From Auriscalpium vulgare (Eukaryota > Basidiomycota > Agaricomycetes > Russulales > Auriscalpiaceae), in contig JAHBBC010000017.1 of assembly GCA_019915015.1 (NCBI GenBank), positions 372,001 through 436,000 of the forward strand: a DNA stretch of 64,000 nucleotides. The letters are read 5' to 3'. The notes under the pieces are model-generated. The model saw only the letters and a list, made by a program, of their open reading frames with translations, had not been told where the DNA came from and searched no databases. Shown here piece after piece: positions 1 to 11,339 of this stretch (positions are counted from its first letter, which is position 1; the number at the start of each line of letters is the position of its first letter). A program made the translations under genes and the position numbers.

Positions 1-5
1 GCGCT

Positions 6-2552
6 ATGAGAACAGTGACAAAACGCCGACGAGTTCAGTCGGATTCCGAGGAGTCTGTGACGCTGGAGAAGAAGAGGCCCCGGCTCTCGTACAAAACGCC
101 GCGCGTCAACGCTGTTGCAGGGCCCTCGCGCACGAAACCAGAGCCTGTGGCTTCATCCTCTTGGTTGCCGGACGAAGGCTTCATCCCCCTGCTTGGCCTA
201 AGCGAGCCATCGCGTCGCGACATGTCGACAGGCGCATTATCTGTTGTTATGAGGCATGTGGATCTCTACTTGTCCGCTCCGCGGAAGCGGTCGTCTGTCT
301 GGTTTAGTCGCAAAACCATCGCCTATTCTGCCGAGGAGTGTTGGACGCCTTCTTCGGAGGCGGATCCCAAAGGCAAGCGGAGGCAGATCAACGATAGTGA
401 AGATTCTGCAGTCACCCATGATGCGCCGCAGTTGATCCCGTTGAAACGCCCTGCTTCGCCATCTCAGCCGGCGCCAACACCGGCCAAGAAGCAAGCGCTT
501 ATTGCACCTAGCCCCAGTCACGAAGAACCGTCGCAAGGACAGGGGGATTTCGAGCTACCACCAAGCATGCCTTCGCCCGTCTCGGCGAATCGGTTCCCTG
601 ATGCAATACGCCCACACCATCTGACATCTGCGTATCAGCTCTCTTATCCCCACGACCGGCACCCCGACGGCCCTATGCTCGGTTTTGTCAGCTTCGATGG
701 CGATGATAGCGAGCTTTCCGTTCACATGGGCCGCGCTGATCTGGGCCGCGACGACTCTGGCATGGGCGACGACATGCATTTGGTACCAGGCGACCCAATG
801 GCTTTCGATGGTGACCGCGGCTTACCCTGGGACCAGAGCCTCATGTTTGCTCCTGCCGTGGGAATGTCGTTGGAGGACGGGCATGGGCATGGTGGAACGA
901 TCGACATGTTGATGCTCGACGACGGCGACGTGATACAGCGCGACATGCTGCCTGCTATTGATCCAGTGACGTCGCCTCCGCCAACGACTTCTCCGTCGGA
1001 TGAGTATCAGAGGCAGACAAGTCCGTCCAGTCGCGAGACCTCGCCGGATGAACCCCTTGCCGCCCTCGTCAAATCCAGGCCAGTCGACGTGGCGGCAATT
1101 TCAAACGGGCCGCCGAAGCGACATCCGCCGAAAAGCTACCCTCGACAAGAGCAAGACCAAAGCGAACCTGAGGCGGGCCCGTCCACTCTCATCCGTACCT
1201 CCCAGACTCTCGAAGAGCCCAACAGTGCGGTGACTACTCCGATCGAGCTGCTTGCTGACGACGAAGATGACGACGACTATGACCCCCGAGCCTCCTACGG
1301 TCCGCGAACCACTAAACGTCGACGTAAGAGCTCAGCCAAGGCTCTGCTGTTGCAGGAAGAAGCTGCGCTTCGAAGCAAGCGAGTCGCCCATGATCTTGAC
1401 GAAACATTTTGTCACCACTGTCGACGCTCGACGAAGCTACTGAAGATGGACTGCGCGAACGTGCGCCCGAAGACAGGATCATGTGGCAAGCGCTTCTGCA
1501 TCAACTGTATAGAAAAACGGTACGTCCGTCAGTTCCTGAAGCATTGCAGTATCCCTGAACGTGCTCGCAGGTATCCGGAGATCGCATTTGACCATTCAAT
1601 GTCGGATTTCATCTGCCCCGCCTGCTCAGACACTTGCCGGTGCACGGTGTGCTCCAAGAAACGCGGTGAAGAATATGTATACGAACGTCCACGCAAGCAT
1701 ATGCAATTGGACCTTGGTAGCGATCAGAAGCACACAGAAAAGGCTCCCATGGCTGCTATCGCGAGCTCATCTTCCGCGCCTTTGCGCGTTGTCGCGCCGA
1801 AGACGGGCGCCTTCTCCGTGGACACGACGCTGCACAAGGGCCAGTATTGGGGTGCTGTCTTTTCGATCACGGGCCAGCCACTCGGGATGGCGTATGCGGA
1901 GGACGACGAAAATCTCAGGCTCACGGCGACGGCACCGCCTCTAGTACAGGGCCCCGACGGGCTACCATATCTGCAGCTGCCGCCGACATCCTTGGTAGGG
2001 CTCAGCACGGCAGGTCCAGCGCCGTCGCTTTCAATCCCGAACGAGGGCACTCCGTCCTCGTTCGTGGCGCAGAGCCCGAGGCGCGGGAAGACCCTGCATG
2101 TCTTTGTCGGCGCGAAGCAAAGAGGGTGGAGCCGGCCAAAGCAAGTCAAGGATGGCGTCAAGACAGTTCCCAACAAGACCAAAACTGTTCCTGGTCTACG
2201 TCTATACATCGGGAAGCGGCCTCCCCGCCTCTTGAGACCTGAAGCAGTCTCTGGGGACGCAGCGGAGCACGACATCGCAGTAGAAGTGCCGTCATCGCCG
2301 TTGAGCTCTCTTGAAGACGAGATTGAAGACTTCTGGCCGAATGAAGTGCCGATGGATGAGTTGGAGAGAGCAGGTATTCCTATCGTCGCTACTACGGCAT
2401 CAGAGGGTGCAATCGGTGCCGACGGCGAGAAGGAGACCCCGAGCCATTGGGACGGGGAGATGCTGACGCGCATTCTCCAATTGCGGCCACCCGCACCATT
2501 TCCTTTACCAGCTCCGTCGACTTCTGCCCTACCCTTACCATCCATACCATAG
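6..2552 (+). CDS. zf-4CXXC_R1 (CDCA7-type) zinc-finger protein
   Basis: One open frame of 848 codons runs from an ATG six bases into the window to a TAG. The start is therefore uncertain and exons upstream may be missing. Residues 1-460 are polar, Pro/Ser/Glu-rich and probably disordered, with basic patches near residues 5-25 and 430-445 that could act as nuclear localisation signals. A compact Cys-rich domain lies at about residues 465-560. It contains CHHC, then SCGKRFCINCIEKRY, then CPACSDTCRCTVCSKKRGE, which is the pattern of the zf-4CXXC_R1 domain of CDCA7 and MAOA-repressor R1. The roughly 290-residue tail is again low complexity. Proteins with this zinc finger act on chromatin, and animal and plant CDCA7 bind hemimethylated CpG with the remodeller HELLS. 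That role is inferred here only from the domain. No JmjC or other catalytic domain is visible. Confidence 0.85.
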   Translation: MRTVTKRRRVQSDSEESVTLEKKRPRLSYKTPRVNAVAGPSRTKPEPVASSSWLPDEGFIPLLGLSEPSRRDMSTGALSVVMRHVDLYLSAPRKRSSVWFSRKTIAYSAEECWTPSSEADPKGKRRQINDSEDSAVTHDAPQLIPLKRPASPSQPAPTPAKKQALIAPSPSHEEPSQGQGDFELPPSMPSPVSANRFPDAIRPHHLTSAYQLSYPHDRHPDGPMLGFVSFDGDDSELSVHMGRADLGRDDSGMGDDMHLVPGDPMAFDGDRGLPWDQSLMFAPAVGMSLEDGHGHGGTIDMLMLDDGDVIQRDMLPAIDPVTSPPPTTSPSDEYQRQTSPSSRETSPDEPLAALVKSRPVDVAAISNGPPKRHPPKSYPRQEQDQSEPEAGPSTLIRTSQTLEEPNSAVTTPIELLADDEDDDDYDPRASYGPRTTKRRRKSSAKALLLQEEAALRSKRVAHDLDETFCHHCRRSTKLLKMDCANVRPKTGSCGKRFCINCIEKRYVRQFLKHCSIPERARRYPEIAFDHSMSDFICPACSDTCRCTVCSKKRGEEYVYERPRKHMQLDLGSDQKHTEKAPMAAIASSSSAPLRVVAPKTGAFSVDTTLHKGQYWGAVFSITGQPLGMAYAEDDENLRLTATAPPLVQGPDGLPYLQLPPTSLVGLSTAGPAPSLSIPNEGTPSSFVAQSPRRGKTLHVFVGAKQRGWSRPKQVKDGVKTVPNKTKTVPGLRLYIGKRPPRLLRPEAVSGDAAEHDIAVEVPSSPLSSLEDEIEDFWPNEVPMDELERAGIPIVATTASEGAIGADGEKETPSHWDGEMLTRILQLRPPAPFPLPAPSTSALPLPSIP

Positions 2553-3524
2553 CTGCACACTTAGTCTGGTTCCATCCCGTATATAATGCAGCCTTATCAT
2601 TGTCAGACTAAACTTACCTGCGCAGCTCTTTTTTATATGTACGGAGACTGCCGACAGCAGAGCCCGCCGCGCGATTTCCCTCCATGACCGTCACGCCCAT
2701 CCGGGGCACGTTCGAGTGCACGCTCATGCCCAATGATGTCCGATGTAACAGATTTCACAGCTGGCTCTGTCACCGCACAATCAATGATGTCGCGAGGACG
2801 ACGGTCTCGGAGCTTTTACCTCGATCTCCCATCCCTCCCCTCTTCCTGATCCAGTTTCGGTCCTTCCTACTTTCAGCCCTTGCACGTCTAGGCGCGTGCC
2901 ACGTACAGTAATGTGTGGTGCCCGTTCCCTGCTCAACCTGGTGCGTCGACGCCATTCGTCAGTCCGTAACCTATGATAGCCTCCCCGCCAAGTGTCAATG
3001 GGATCATCGATGGCTGTACGTTCTTTCCCTTCATCCTTCCCTGAAACCCATCGATTGATACATACAGCAGGTACCCGGTGGGCGGTGGGCGGCTGTTCTA
3101 CTAATTCTGATGCTCGCCAATTGGGACTTCTCGAGCGCTGCACCGCCGCTCAGAATCCAGCGAGGGCGGGCACCCTCTTCATCGCTTTTGGATTGGACTT
3201 TGAGGAGAGCCAAGCTGAATCTAGCTATTTAGTATGACTGCTATTGGAAAGCGCAGTAACAGGTTGGCATGGGCGGCCGTCAACCGGGAGACTTTCCCAA
3301 GGCCTCGCATAACTTTCGGGCTTCGAGGATCAGTGCCTCGAAACTTCGCATGTTACCATCCCCGCCCGTGGTTTGGCGCTCATCCTACTATCGTTGCAGA
3401 GATGCGACCGCCCAGGTTGCTGGCTTCGCCATAGGTCTTTTTCTCCACCTCCCCTCCTCTCCCCATCAAGGCTCTTCACTCTTTTAAACCACCCCCGCTT
3501 CGTTCATACAACACACTCCCTTTT
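2553..3524. other. Intergenic region between zf-4CXXC_R1 and secreted-protein genes
   Basis: I see no convincing gene here. Short open frames on both strands lack a start context, domains or splice continuity. The last 80 bases (about 3440-3520) are strongly pyrimidine-rich on the plus strand, the usual look of a basidiomycete core promoter and 5' leader. They probably serve the gene starting at 3525. Confidence 0.5.
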
Positions 3525-5529
3525 ATGCGGCCGTCTTTCATTGCAGCAGCCGTGGTACTTTTCTCGGCGAGACTGGGTATTCTTGCGGTGAACGACTGGA
3601 ACTTGCCATGTCTTGATGGCCATTGCTCGTACGATCTGCCATCCGCGGATTCACGCGGACCAGTTGGCACGCTTAACATTGTACGTCGTTCAATTTCATT
3701 CTGTATTACTCGTCTGAACAGATGCTCCCCAAAGGCAGGTTCACTAGCAGGGGTGTCCGACATCACCCATGCCGCGGGCTGGGCAATCCTTCATTGCGAC
3801 GGGAATTCAACGAATGCAAACATCCACCTGTCTTGCAAGGCTAGCGACCCGAGGTGCGACCATCTATTCCAAGGCGGTGCGGAAGGCACGATTGTCCGGT
3901 TGCCCGAGAGTGTACGGTTTCCCTTCGCGGTTTGCGCTGGATCGGAAATGCTGAACAGGACATTTAGTGCGGGAAAATGCCATTCGCCCGGGTGGCTCGT
4001 GCTGAGGTCCACAGTAATTCATCGACGCCAGTGGGATCTTTGCAGCGCCGTGAAGATGCTATCGTATGGGCACTAGACGTGGATACAGATTTCGCGGCGG
4101 CAGATGCTAGGTACGAGGTCGCACACCGCTCTTCCTGACCGCACTTCATGCCGAGATTTTCTGTGTGAAGGCATGGAAATGTTTCCTTCACGATACAAGG
4201 CTCCACGGTACACATCAACGAGGATGCCCCGGCCAATCCTAGGAGATTCTATCGGCCTCGATCCGGATACTCTGACCGCTGTCTGGAGGGTGAGCTCACT
4301 GCTGACCTCTTAACGCTCGTATGCCAATGTCTGGTTTGAATTGCTCCGATCTACTCTAGAGCGCGAGATCGTCTTCAAAGATTCCGTCAAATTGAGGAAC
4401 TCCAGGGAACGTCGCGCTCCAAGCCGCATTGCTCAGCGTACATTCGAAGAAAAAATCAGCGTGGATGTTAACGCCAACGTGCACGCGACTGTCGTCCTGG
4501 GCTTTCTTGCCGCAGGGAGCCTCATCCCTCGGCCTGCCATTGGGTCGTTTAGCGTTTTTGCGGGTACGTCGATCGAAGATCTGGCTGTCATTCGCTTTGA
4601 CGAAGGCACAATGCAATGCTATAGATCTAGACGGGAACCTCATGAGCACTCTCCATATTCAAGCGAGCGCCGAAGAGACATTCGATTCAGGCCCGGTTCC
4701 CATATTCGAAGTCGGTATACCAGGTCTAGATTACCCGGGGTGTGACACAGTGTATTGCCCTCCTCTACCTTTCGAGCTCACAATTTGTACAGGTTTTTGA
4801 AAATTGGTCCAGAGTTCAAAATCGCCGGTCAAGTCAGTGCGGAGCTTCGCCTCGAAGTCGACGCCGCCATCGATTTGAACTACGACTTTGATGGAACCAA
4901 GCTCGTCTTCCCTCCGCAGCAGGGAACTAACTCTAGTGCCACCAAGGTCGGATCCAGCCGTGCGTGTTGTTTGCTGGTCACTGTTGTTGACTGTCTGAAC
5001 CCTGCTCAAAGCGATCTCCGGATTCCATCTTTCGGCGAATCCGTCCGCGGAGGCGCTCGCAAGCGTCGAGGCCCATCTCATCCCAACGGTCAGGGCTGCG
5101 TATTCCCCGCGCTGCAACTCTCGTACTGATGCCGGGTCTGCGATTATACTAGGTCGACATCGGCATCACTGCATTTGGCACATCTGCGTCCATCTTCCTG
5201 AATCTCGATGCCTCAGCAAAGGCCACGCTGAATGCCACTGCGTCTGCTTCTGCTAGCGGATCGACTGATGCGAGCGGCAACGCAACTGCGTCAGTCCAGG
5301 GTTGTCTCGACGTTGGCGCGACATTCAGCATCAATGCTGGCGCGCAAGGTAGCTTCTTCGGCCTGTTTGATGACTCCACCAAAGATGCTTTGTTCAATAA
5401 AAACTTCGATCTATACTCGGTCAGTGATCGACATTTTCTATCTGACAGAGGCCTTACAAGTTCATGCGATCATCACAGAAGTGCCTCCAGGCGCAGACGG
5501 GCTCGCTAACTTATGATCTCCATTTCTGA
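3525..5529 (+). CDS. Secreted hypothetical protein, multi-exon, agaricomycete family
   Basis: The ATG at 3525 opens a hydrophobic signal peptide of about 20 residues, followed by NDWNLPCLDGHCSYDLPS. Splicing restores the pattern of a large agaricomycete secreted family that I recall under the DUF7029/DUF7223 labels (name from memory, not checked). The supported introns are 3912-3967 and 4111-4170, and a first intron lies at about 3685-3738. Reading across them gives GGAEGTIVRLPES then CGKMPFARVARA, and DTDFAAADAR then HGNVSFTIQGSTV. Later exons give VDVNANVHATVVLGF, FEVGIPGLDYPG, KLVFPPQQGTNS and SFFGLFDDSTKDALF. The last exon encodes KCLQAQTGSLTYDLHF and ends at the TGA at 5527-5529. The middle part (4300-4450) is poorly resolved. 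No catalytic motif is visible. The protein is probably extracellular or wall-associated, with unknown function. Confidence 0.75.
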
Positions 5530-6147
5530 GCATGGCAGCTATGAATATGCATAGCTTCACACGGATTTTTTGGCTTGTTTGAAATGGACGGTTTGAGCTG
5601 GACGTTATTTATTGTTGTACAGCGGACAGGTGTGTAGTAGATACTGTAATCTACTGCGTGTTTGCAATCTAGTAAGCGGTTCTGCCAATAGATAACGTGA
5701 GATCTAGTCGACGTCGCCGGCCTCTCACCTACTTCCTCCTACTCTCTATACTTCCACTGAACTTCCACCAAATTTTGGCTTGAAAAGCCGTCATGTGCCA
5801 CATAGAAACGAGCTTACTCGATAATAAGCGACGTTAAAAGGCTGGATGTCGAAAACTGGGTGCGTACGATCTTTGTCCCTCCGAGGCCGACTCTGATGAC
5901 CAGCTTCACCACCGACATGTGTGTGGCATACCCTCAGTCATCTCCAGCTCGCCGATACTCAATCTGCTGTGCAAAACCCGCCTTTGTTATAGGCCACGCA
6001 AAGTGCCACGTCGTGCGATCTACCGCTGATCAAGGCTATTGTCCGCCCTCGTCTGCTTTGTCGCAGGACGTCCTATAAGAAGATCCCCAGGTCCATCGAC
6101 TAGTCCTACACTCCCCGTCGCCCTGTCTGCACCCCAAGCAACTCACC
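5530..6147. other. Intergenic region / promoter of LRR-like copy A
   Basis: There is no gene-like ORF. The 3' side of the secreted gene is AT-richer. The interval ends in a compact pyrimidine-rich leader, CACTCCCCGTCGCCC at about 6110, just before the ATG at 6148. Confidence 0.5.
6074..6080 (+). promoter_or_regulatory. TATA-like box of LRR-like copy A
   Basis: TATAAGA lies 68-74 bp upstream of the ATG at 6148, followed by a short pyrimidine-rich stretch. This spacing is plausible for a fungal TATA box with a short leader. The assignment rests on sequence and position only. Confidence 0.35.
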
Positions 6148-8285
6148 ATGGGCATGCGACACCAAGCTTTCGTCGTCGCGCGCGTCCGCCCGCACGGCGA
6201 CGCCACGCTCCCACCCAAGTACCGATGCATCGCCGCGTTCCACCACCAATGGTGCTACGGGTCCCTCCCACTGCGCGCGGCCCTCCGTTTCCTCGCGCTC
6301 CTCGCCGAAAAGGACAATGCGCAGCTCGTTGCGGCGGAGGTCACTGCGCTGCACGGGCTGTATGGGCGCTGGGGCGAGGCGCCCGAGATGGTGAAGGTGC
6401 CCGCGCCGATCGTCGCGTTCCTCCTGGCGACGAGCTGGTCGCTCGAGCTCGAGTCCAAGGAGAGTCCGTATGCGAGCGGGGTATCCTTCGATAACGGGGT
6501 CTTGGATGCGGAGATGGGTACATACGATGGAGGTGCGTTTTTGCTCATGTCTGTCTGCGCTTGCTCCTGACGCTTGGGTGTATAGACAACGATGATGGGA
6601 TAACGATCATCGATGTGACGGACCCTCTGCACCCGGCGTACTGTTTCAATGACGTCGGAGGGCTGCCGCTCTCCGCGGTTGAATACGTTGGTCGCTACTA
6701 CAAATTACCGGACGATGCCACCAGCGAAAACCCATCTGGTGGCAATAAGCCAAGCCCCGACGACAAGCAGACGATCTCCGATGGAAAAGTGAGCTCCAAG
6801 GACGAGGAGGCCAAGGCTGATGAACAGGCAGTCTCTGACGAAGAGGAGAAAAATACTGACGACACGAAGGCAAGCTCTGACGAGCAGGATGACGAGCAGG
6901 AGCCTCCCTCTGCTGTACGCGACGAGGGCGACAGCGACAGTGACAACGACAGCGAACATAGCGAAGACGATGACAACGATGATAGAGCCGGCGCAAGGGA
7001 TAGATGGCCCCCCGACCTACCCTCCCTAGTCACCGCCCTCAAGGACGTCGACATGGTCACCATCGAGATGCTGCACGAGGCGTGGCCCACCGAGTACGAG
7101 GAGGCGCTCCAGCTCGCACACGCAGATGCACCGCCTGCGCCCGCCAACGCGGACCCGCCCGCCGCCCCGCTGCCTTCCATGGCCAGCATGGCGCTCACCA
7201 AGGCGCTTGCGCACTCACTGGAGACGGGCGACACGGACGCACTGGAGGATTGGATGTGGCAGCCCGAAATGCTTGCGGCTGCGCGTGCGCAGCTAAGGCG
7301 GATGGCGCGCTTCCCTGACACGGGCATTGCTCTCCTCAATTCGATTCTGGCGAAGGACACTGCGGAGCATGGCGTTTTGGACCTCTCCGGGTTTGCGTTA
7401 TCGAGTGACCAGATCGCGCAGGTTGTGGCGGAACGCGAGGTCGACGAGGTCGACCTCTCCAACAACCCTGTTGTCGGCGTCGCCGCCGTCAAGCACGTCT
7501 TGACAGCCTCCCCGCGCCTTCGGCGCCTTGTCCTCCTCGGGTGCCCCGCGATTTCGGAAGATGCCATCGTGTCCATGCTCAATGCGGAGCCCACACTGTT
7601 CTACAACATCGGCGCACTGCTGCATCCTGCGCTCCTCTCCTGGAAGCGTGACCTGCGGCGCAAACCGCCCTACACCAGCGCGCTGACGTTTGTATTCCAC
7701 GACGAGCAGCGTGTGCACGCGTACGCGCGTCCGTACTACACTCCCGCGGGGCTCGTGCACGCGCTCACGACGTTGTTTGCTGCGCTGTGCGCGGATGACC
7801 CATTCCTCCCATACGCGGTCGCGCAGTCCGCGCTCGTCCCGCACTCGTTGCTCGCTGCGGCACCGCCGCGCGCGGGGCAGTCGTGGCGCGGGCGTAGTAC
7901 CGCGCTGCTCCCGTGCTTCTCACTGCGTGTGCTCAACGGCGAGGGCTGGGCGTTCTTCTTCAAGATGTCGAGGATGGGCTTCGGGGACAACGCGTACGGG
8001 TTCGCGCGGTTCTTTGCGGATGCGCAGGCGGGCGCGCCCGTGTCGGACGCGGGGGAGGCCGCACTGAAGGACCCTGCCACGCATGCGCCGATCGGGGAGG
8101 TGCTTGGCCTGCGCGCGTTTTTGGAGCGGCTGGTTGCGGAGGGGCGGCCGGCGGCGGCTGAGGAGGATGTCGAGGTGCTGGAGGGGCACATCGCGGCGCT
8201 TGGCGGGGAGAAATATCGCTTGCGCTTGATGCAAGCGGAGGACTTGGAGAACTTTCGCGCGGCGCGCTTTGTCTCTTTTTCATAG
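6148..8285 (+). CDS. LRR-like hypothetical protein, copy A (acidic insertion)
   Basis: Exons 6148-6532 and 6586-8285 join in phase (53-bp intron) to give a protein of 694 residues. The N-terminus starts MGMRHQAFVVARVRPHG, continues CIAAFHHQWCYGSLPLRA, and after the intron reads DDGITIIDVTDPLHPAYCF. It closely matches the gene at 17881, including intron position and phase, so the two are paralogs. Residues about 390-470 contain leucine-spaced segments (VDEVDLSNNPVVGVAAVKHV, LRRLVLLGCPAISEDAI) that look like two or three degenerate leucine-rich repeats. Copy A alone has an Asp/Glu/Ser/Lys-rich tract of about 95 residues (about 172-268). I do not recognise the family and see no signal peptide, membrane segment or catalytic motif. 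A cytosolic or nuclear protein-interaction role is only an inference. Confidence 0.85.
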
Positions 8286-8336
8286 GGAGTGGTGCTTCCG
8301 GCTAATGACAACGTTGCAATATGGTTGACTGCCAAG

Positions 8337-11195
8337 TCAAAAGACATCTACATGCACGCTGGGAGGCCTCGCCTTTCGAGAGTGCGGAGACGAGCAGTAG
8401 CGTCCACATAATCTCGCTAACGGATCACGTCCCTCCACCATGTCAAGTAAGCATTCCATGTATGCCAAGTCGTAGAAATTGTCTGTGCGCAGTTTCCAGG
8501 TCAGAGACCGGAGCTGTTTGTTGAAATCAAAGGTGCGGCATTGCATGCGCTCGAGGAATGACCGCAGGCTGCTAAAGTCTGTCGCATCAGCATGGGGACC
8601 TGCGGGGGCGGGTTGGAGGTCAGCGACCACAATGTGGTGCAGCCAGATAATGCACACCTTGGGAATGCGCAGGGATCTGCCATTCAAAGGGCTCTGCGGT
8701 GTCTGCGAAGCCCGTAATCAGAGCACTGGCCTGTATATTGTAATCCAAGGTACGGCGTTGTATGCGACCGAGCCGCAGGCGGAGAGTGTCTATCACATCG
8801 GGATCTGTGGGGTGGTTGAAGGTCAGCGACCACCATTTGGTGCGGTCAGAAATGCACACCTAGTGGATGCGCAGTGACCCGCCGTTCAAAGGGCGCTGTG
8901 GTGTCCGCGGGATCATAGGCGCTCTGTCGTGCAGCCCACTCGCACTGGACCCATCCGAACCTACTGAGAACCGGGTTCACTAGCGCCCATTAACTTTGAG
9001 AGAAGCTCGAGCAACATACCGTCCAACTGCACCTGTGCTGACGAGGTCTGCACGCTAGGACCAGCGGCTCCGAGGACTGCGGTATCCGGGCCAGAGGCGG
9101 CACCACTAAAAATGGGCCCTGAAGTTGCTGTGGGTCGGACAATATAGGATGTGCTAGGATAGGCAGGTTCGAGCCGCCGCCGTTTATATCCGCCGGTGGT
9201 CTCTGCGACAGTCATCATTTACAACGGGATCGGAGGCTGTGAATCAAATAACGCACCCTCGGCGCGGTGCCAGATTCGCTTCTCGGTTACCGCCACCTGC
9301 GAACTAGAGCCCCCTGGGCCGAAGATGCGCTCCCTATAAGGACAAGGTCGGCGATGCTTCCCAAACACCCTCCCCGCATCGTCTCCCACACGCCCTGCTG
9401 CCGTCGGCAACAGCAGGCGCGCATGCGAACTAGAATCATCTGATCCAAAGAGTCTGTCGGAGTAGGGTCCTGCTACCGTCGAGAGCGCCCGATTGCCAGA
9501 TGGTAGCCGTCGCCCCGCACCGTCTTCCACGGGGGTGTCGATGTCCTGCCCGTCGTCGCCATCCAAGTTCGGTTTGCTCTTCGCCTGTATCGAATTGTCA
9601 TTGGCATTGCGGAGACCCACAACCGGGCTAGCCACCGTGGCAGCAGCTGGAGGTGTCACTGCCTCTTCGTCAGAGCACAAGTCAGGAGTGCCGATATCTG
9701 CAGACGTTGATTGATTGAGGCTGTCATTCCGATGGCTTTCAATGTAGGGAACTGGGGACACAGGTTCTCCTGCAGTGGTAAGAGAATAGTCAGTATTGTT
9801 ACAACGGGGACGTCGATGGATGGACAGTACGAAGAGAGAATTTGCTGGGGGCAGAGGGGACGGCCGCCACTTCCTCAGCCGAGTCTGTCGTGGTGGCAGC
9901 TGGCGGTGTCACTGCCATCTGGCCAGAGGACAAGTCGTGAGTGTCACTACTTGCAGACGTCGATCGATGCACGCTGTCATTCTCATGACTTTCAACCTGG
10001 GGGACTGGGGGCACCGGCTCTCCTACCGCGTAGCCAGAGAACAGTTAGCTTAGCTACAACGGGCGGACGTTGATTGATGGACCCTACCAGGCGGGATTGT
10101 TTCGGGCACGGGGTGGACGGCCGCCACTTCCGCAATCGGGACCTTCGTGGTGGCCGCTGGTGGCGGCGGTGGCGGCGGCACTGCCGCGCGGCCAGAAGAC
10201 AAGTTAGTATCGTTGCAACGGAAGATGCCGACTGATGGACGCTACCGTTCTTACATTTTCTGGCGACGTAGCCAGTGGGGAGGATCAACGTCCTTGAGCC
10301 CCATTTGACTAGAGCACCCGAGCGGTTAGCGGCCGGCTAGTGGCCACGCAATTACTGCGGCCAAAGAAAAGATGTGGGACGTACGAGGTCCTTTACTGTT
10401 ACGCATGACACCTGGTTCTGAGAACAGAAAGATGGTCAGGAAGAGGGCACGATCGGGCACAACGGATAACGCACCACTGGCAGCTCCGCTACCACTCTCC
10501 GCGAGTCTGGAGGTAGATGGGCGGGGTTTCATGGCAAGTCTCTTGCGTCTGACTGATCCAGGCAGAGTTAGCAGTGCACATACAGAGGGGCAGGCGGATA
10601 ACGCACCGCCGGCAGCTCCGCTCCCACTCTTCGCGAGTTCATTGACTTCGGCCGACTTACTGGAGGTGGATGGGCGAGGAGTCGAAACATTCATTCTGAC
10701 TCTCTTCTCTTTGCTCCTTTTTGCTGATCCGGTCGAAGGGATTAGTTGTGTGCACAGACAGATCACAGATAGGCTGACGGAGGACGCACCACTGGCACCT
10801 CCGCTACCAAGCTCCACCAGGTCATTATTTGGCGACGCAGACACAGTAGATGGGCTAGGAGTCGGAACTGTCATCACGACTCTCTTGCCTTTGTCCCGTT
10901 TTGCTGGTTTGGCTACATAGAGCGCTCGGGCGGTGAGCAAGTAACCATAGAGACTACTACTCGCGTGACTTACGGAGTTTTGTAGCGTCGCTCGCGATAA
11001 CACCTGGCGCTCGCAAAGGAGATATGCTCAGAAATGGGCACGGTGGACATTTAATCAGATGTTACCTGGTTCGTATGTAGAGATCTCGACGTGCCTTGCA
11101 TGGGAACGTCGACCGGCGCTGGTCTGTGACTCTGCAGGCGCGCCCTGGCTGTCCTTGCCACTCTTCCTTGACTGGTTGGACGGCTCCTGGCCCAT
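8337..11195 (-). CDS. Hypothetical gene built from duplicated exons
   Basis: This is read on the minus strand from a likely start MGQEPSNQSRKSGKDS at 11195 (an upstream ATG at 11336 is possible) to a stop at 8337. The coding signal comes in three kinds of repeated exon. Type A is basic plus PSTS plus SGSGAASG: exons 10790-10912, 10607-10723 and 10475-10552, each phase-symmetric, with a weaker fourth copy near 9080-9200. Type B has cores such as ESHENDSVHRSTSAS and PPAAAT and occurs three times between 9640 and 10290. Type C has RIQRRTLDYN or RMQCRTFDFN and occurs twice between 8460 and 8870. The type A introns begin with the same GTGCGTTATCCG-like sequence, so each duplication copied exon plus intron. 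Exon joins outside type A are uncertain, and one gene could really be two. The basic patches suggest nuclear targeting. The family is not recognised. Confidence 0.45.
9640..10290 (-). repeat. Three degenerate tandem units (type B)
   Basis: Units at about 9640-9765, 9800-10020 and 10060-10260 share, on the minus strand, a GAGAGCC-GT-CC-CAGT start, GAATGACAGC, the ATCGACGTCTGCA motif, and GGCAGTGACACC followed by CCAGCTGCC. The third unit is the most decayed and is frameshifted relative to the others. Confidence 0.6.
10475..10912 (-). repeat. Three tandem exon+intron units (type A)
   Basis: Exons 10790-10912 (123 bp), 10607-10723 (117 bp) and 10475-10552 (78 bp) are homologous. Each encodes a basic patch (KRDKGKR, KRSKEKR, RRKRL), then PSTS, then a GSGAASG-type end. 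Each starts with two and ends with one spare base, so copies can be added without breaking the frame. The introns between them start alike and end in GATCAG, which shows the unit of duplication was exon plus intron. Confidence 0.7.
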
Positions 11196-11339
11196 AGAAG
11201 GCGCGTGAGAAGCTGAGGAGGCGTGTGCAGGGGAGGGAGACCCGGAGAGTGCGAGCGAGACTTGAACAGATCTGACGGAGCGGCCGTCACGTGGGCAGCG
11301 CGACAGCGCGCGCGGCGTCAACGCGGCATGCCACAAAAC

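Noticed and set aside
1724..2560. 278-residue open frame on the minus strand under the zf-4CXXC_R1 gene
   Set aside because: It mirrors a long GC-rich coding exon, has Ser/Gly/Arg-biased composition and no domain. The plus-strand frame has clear zinc-finger motifs.
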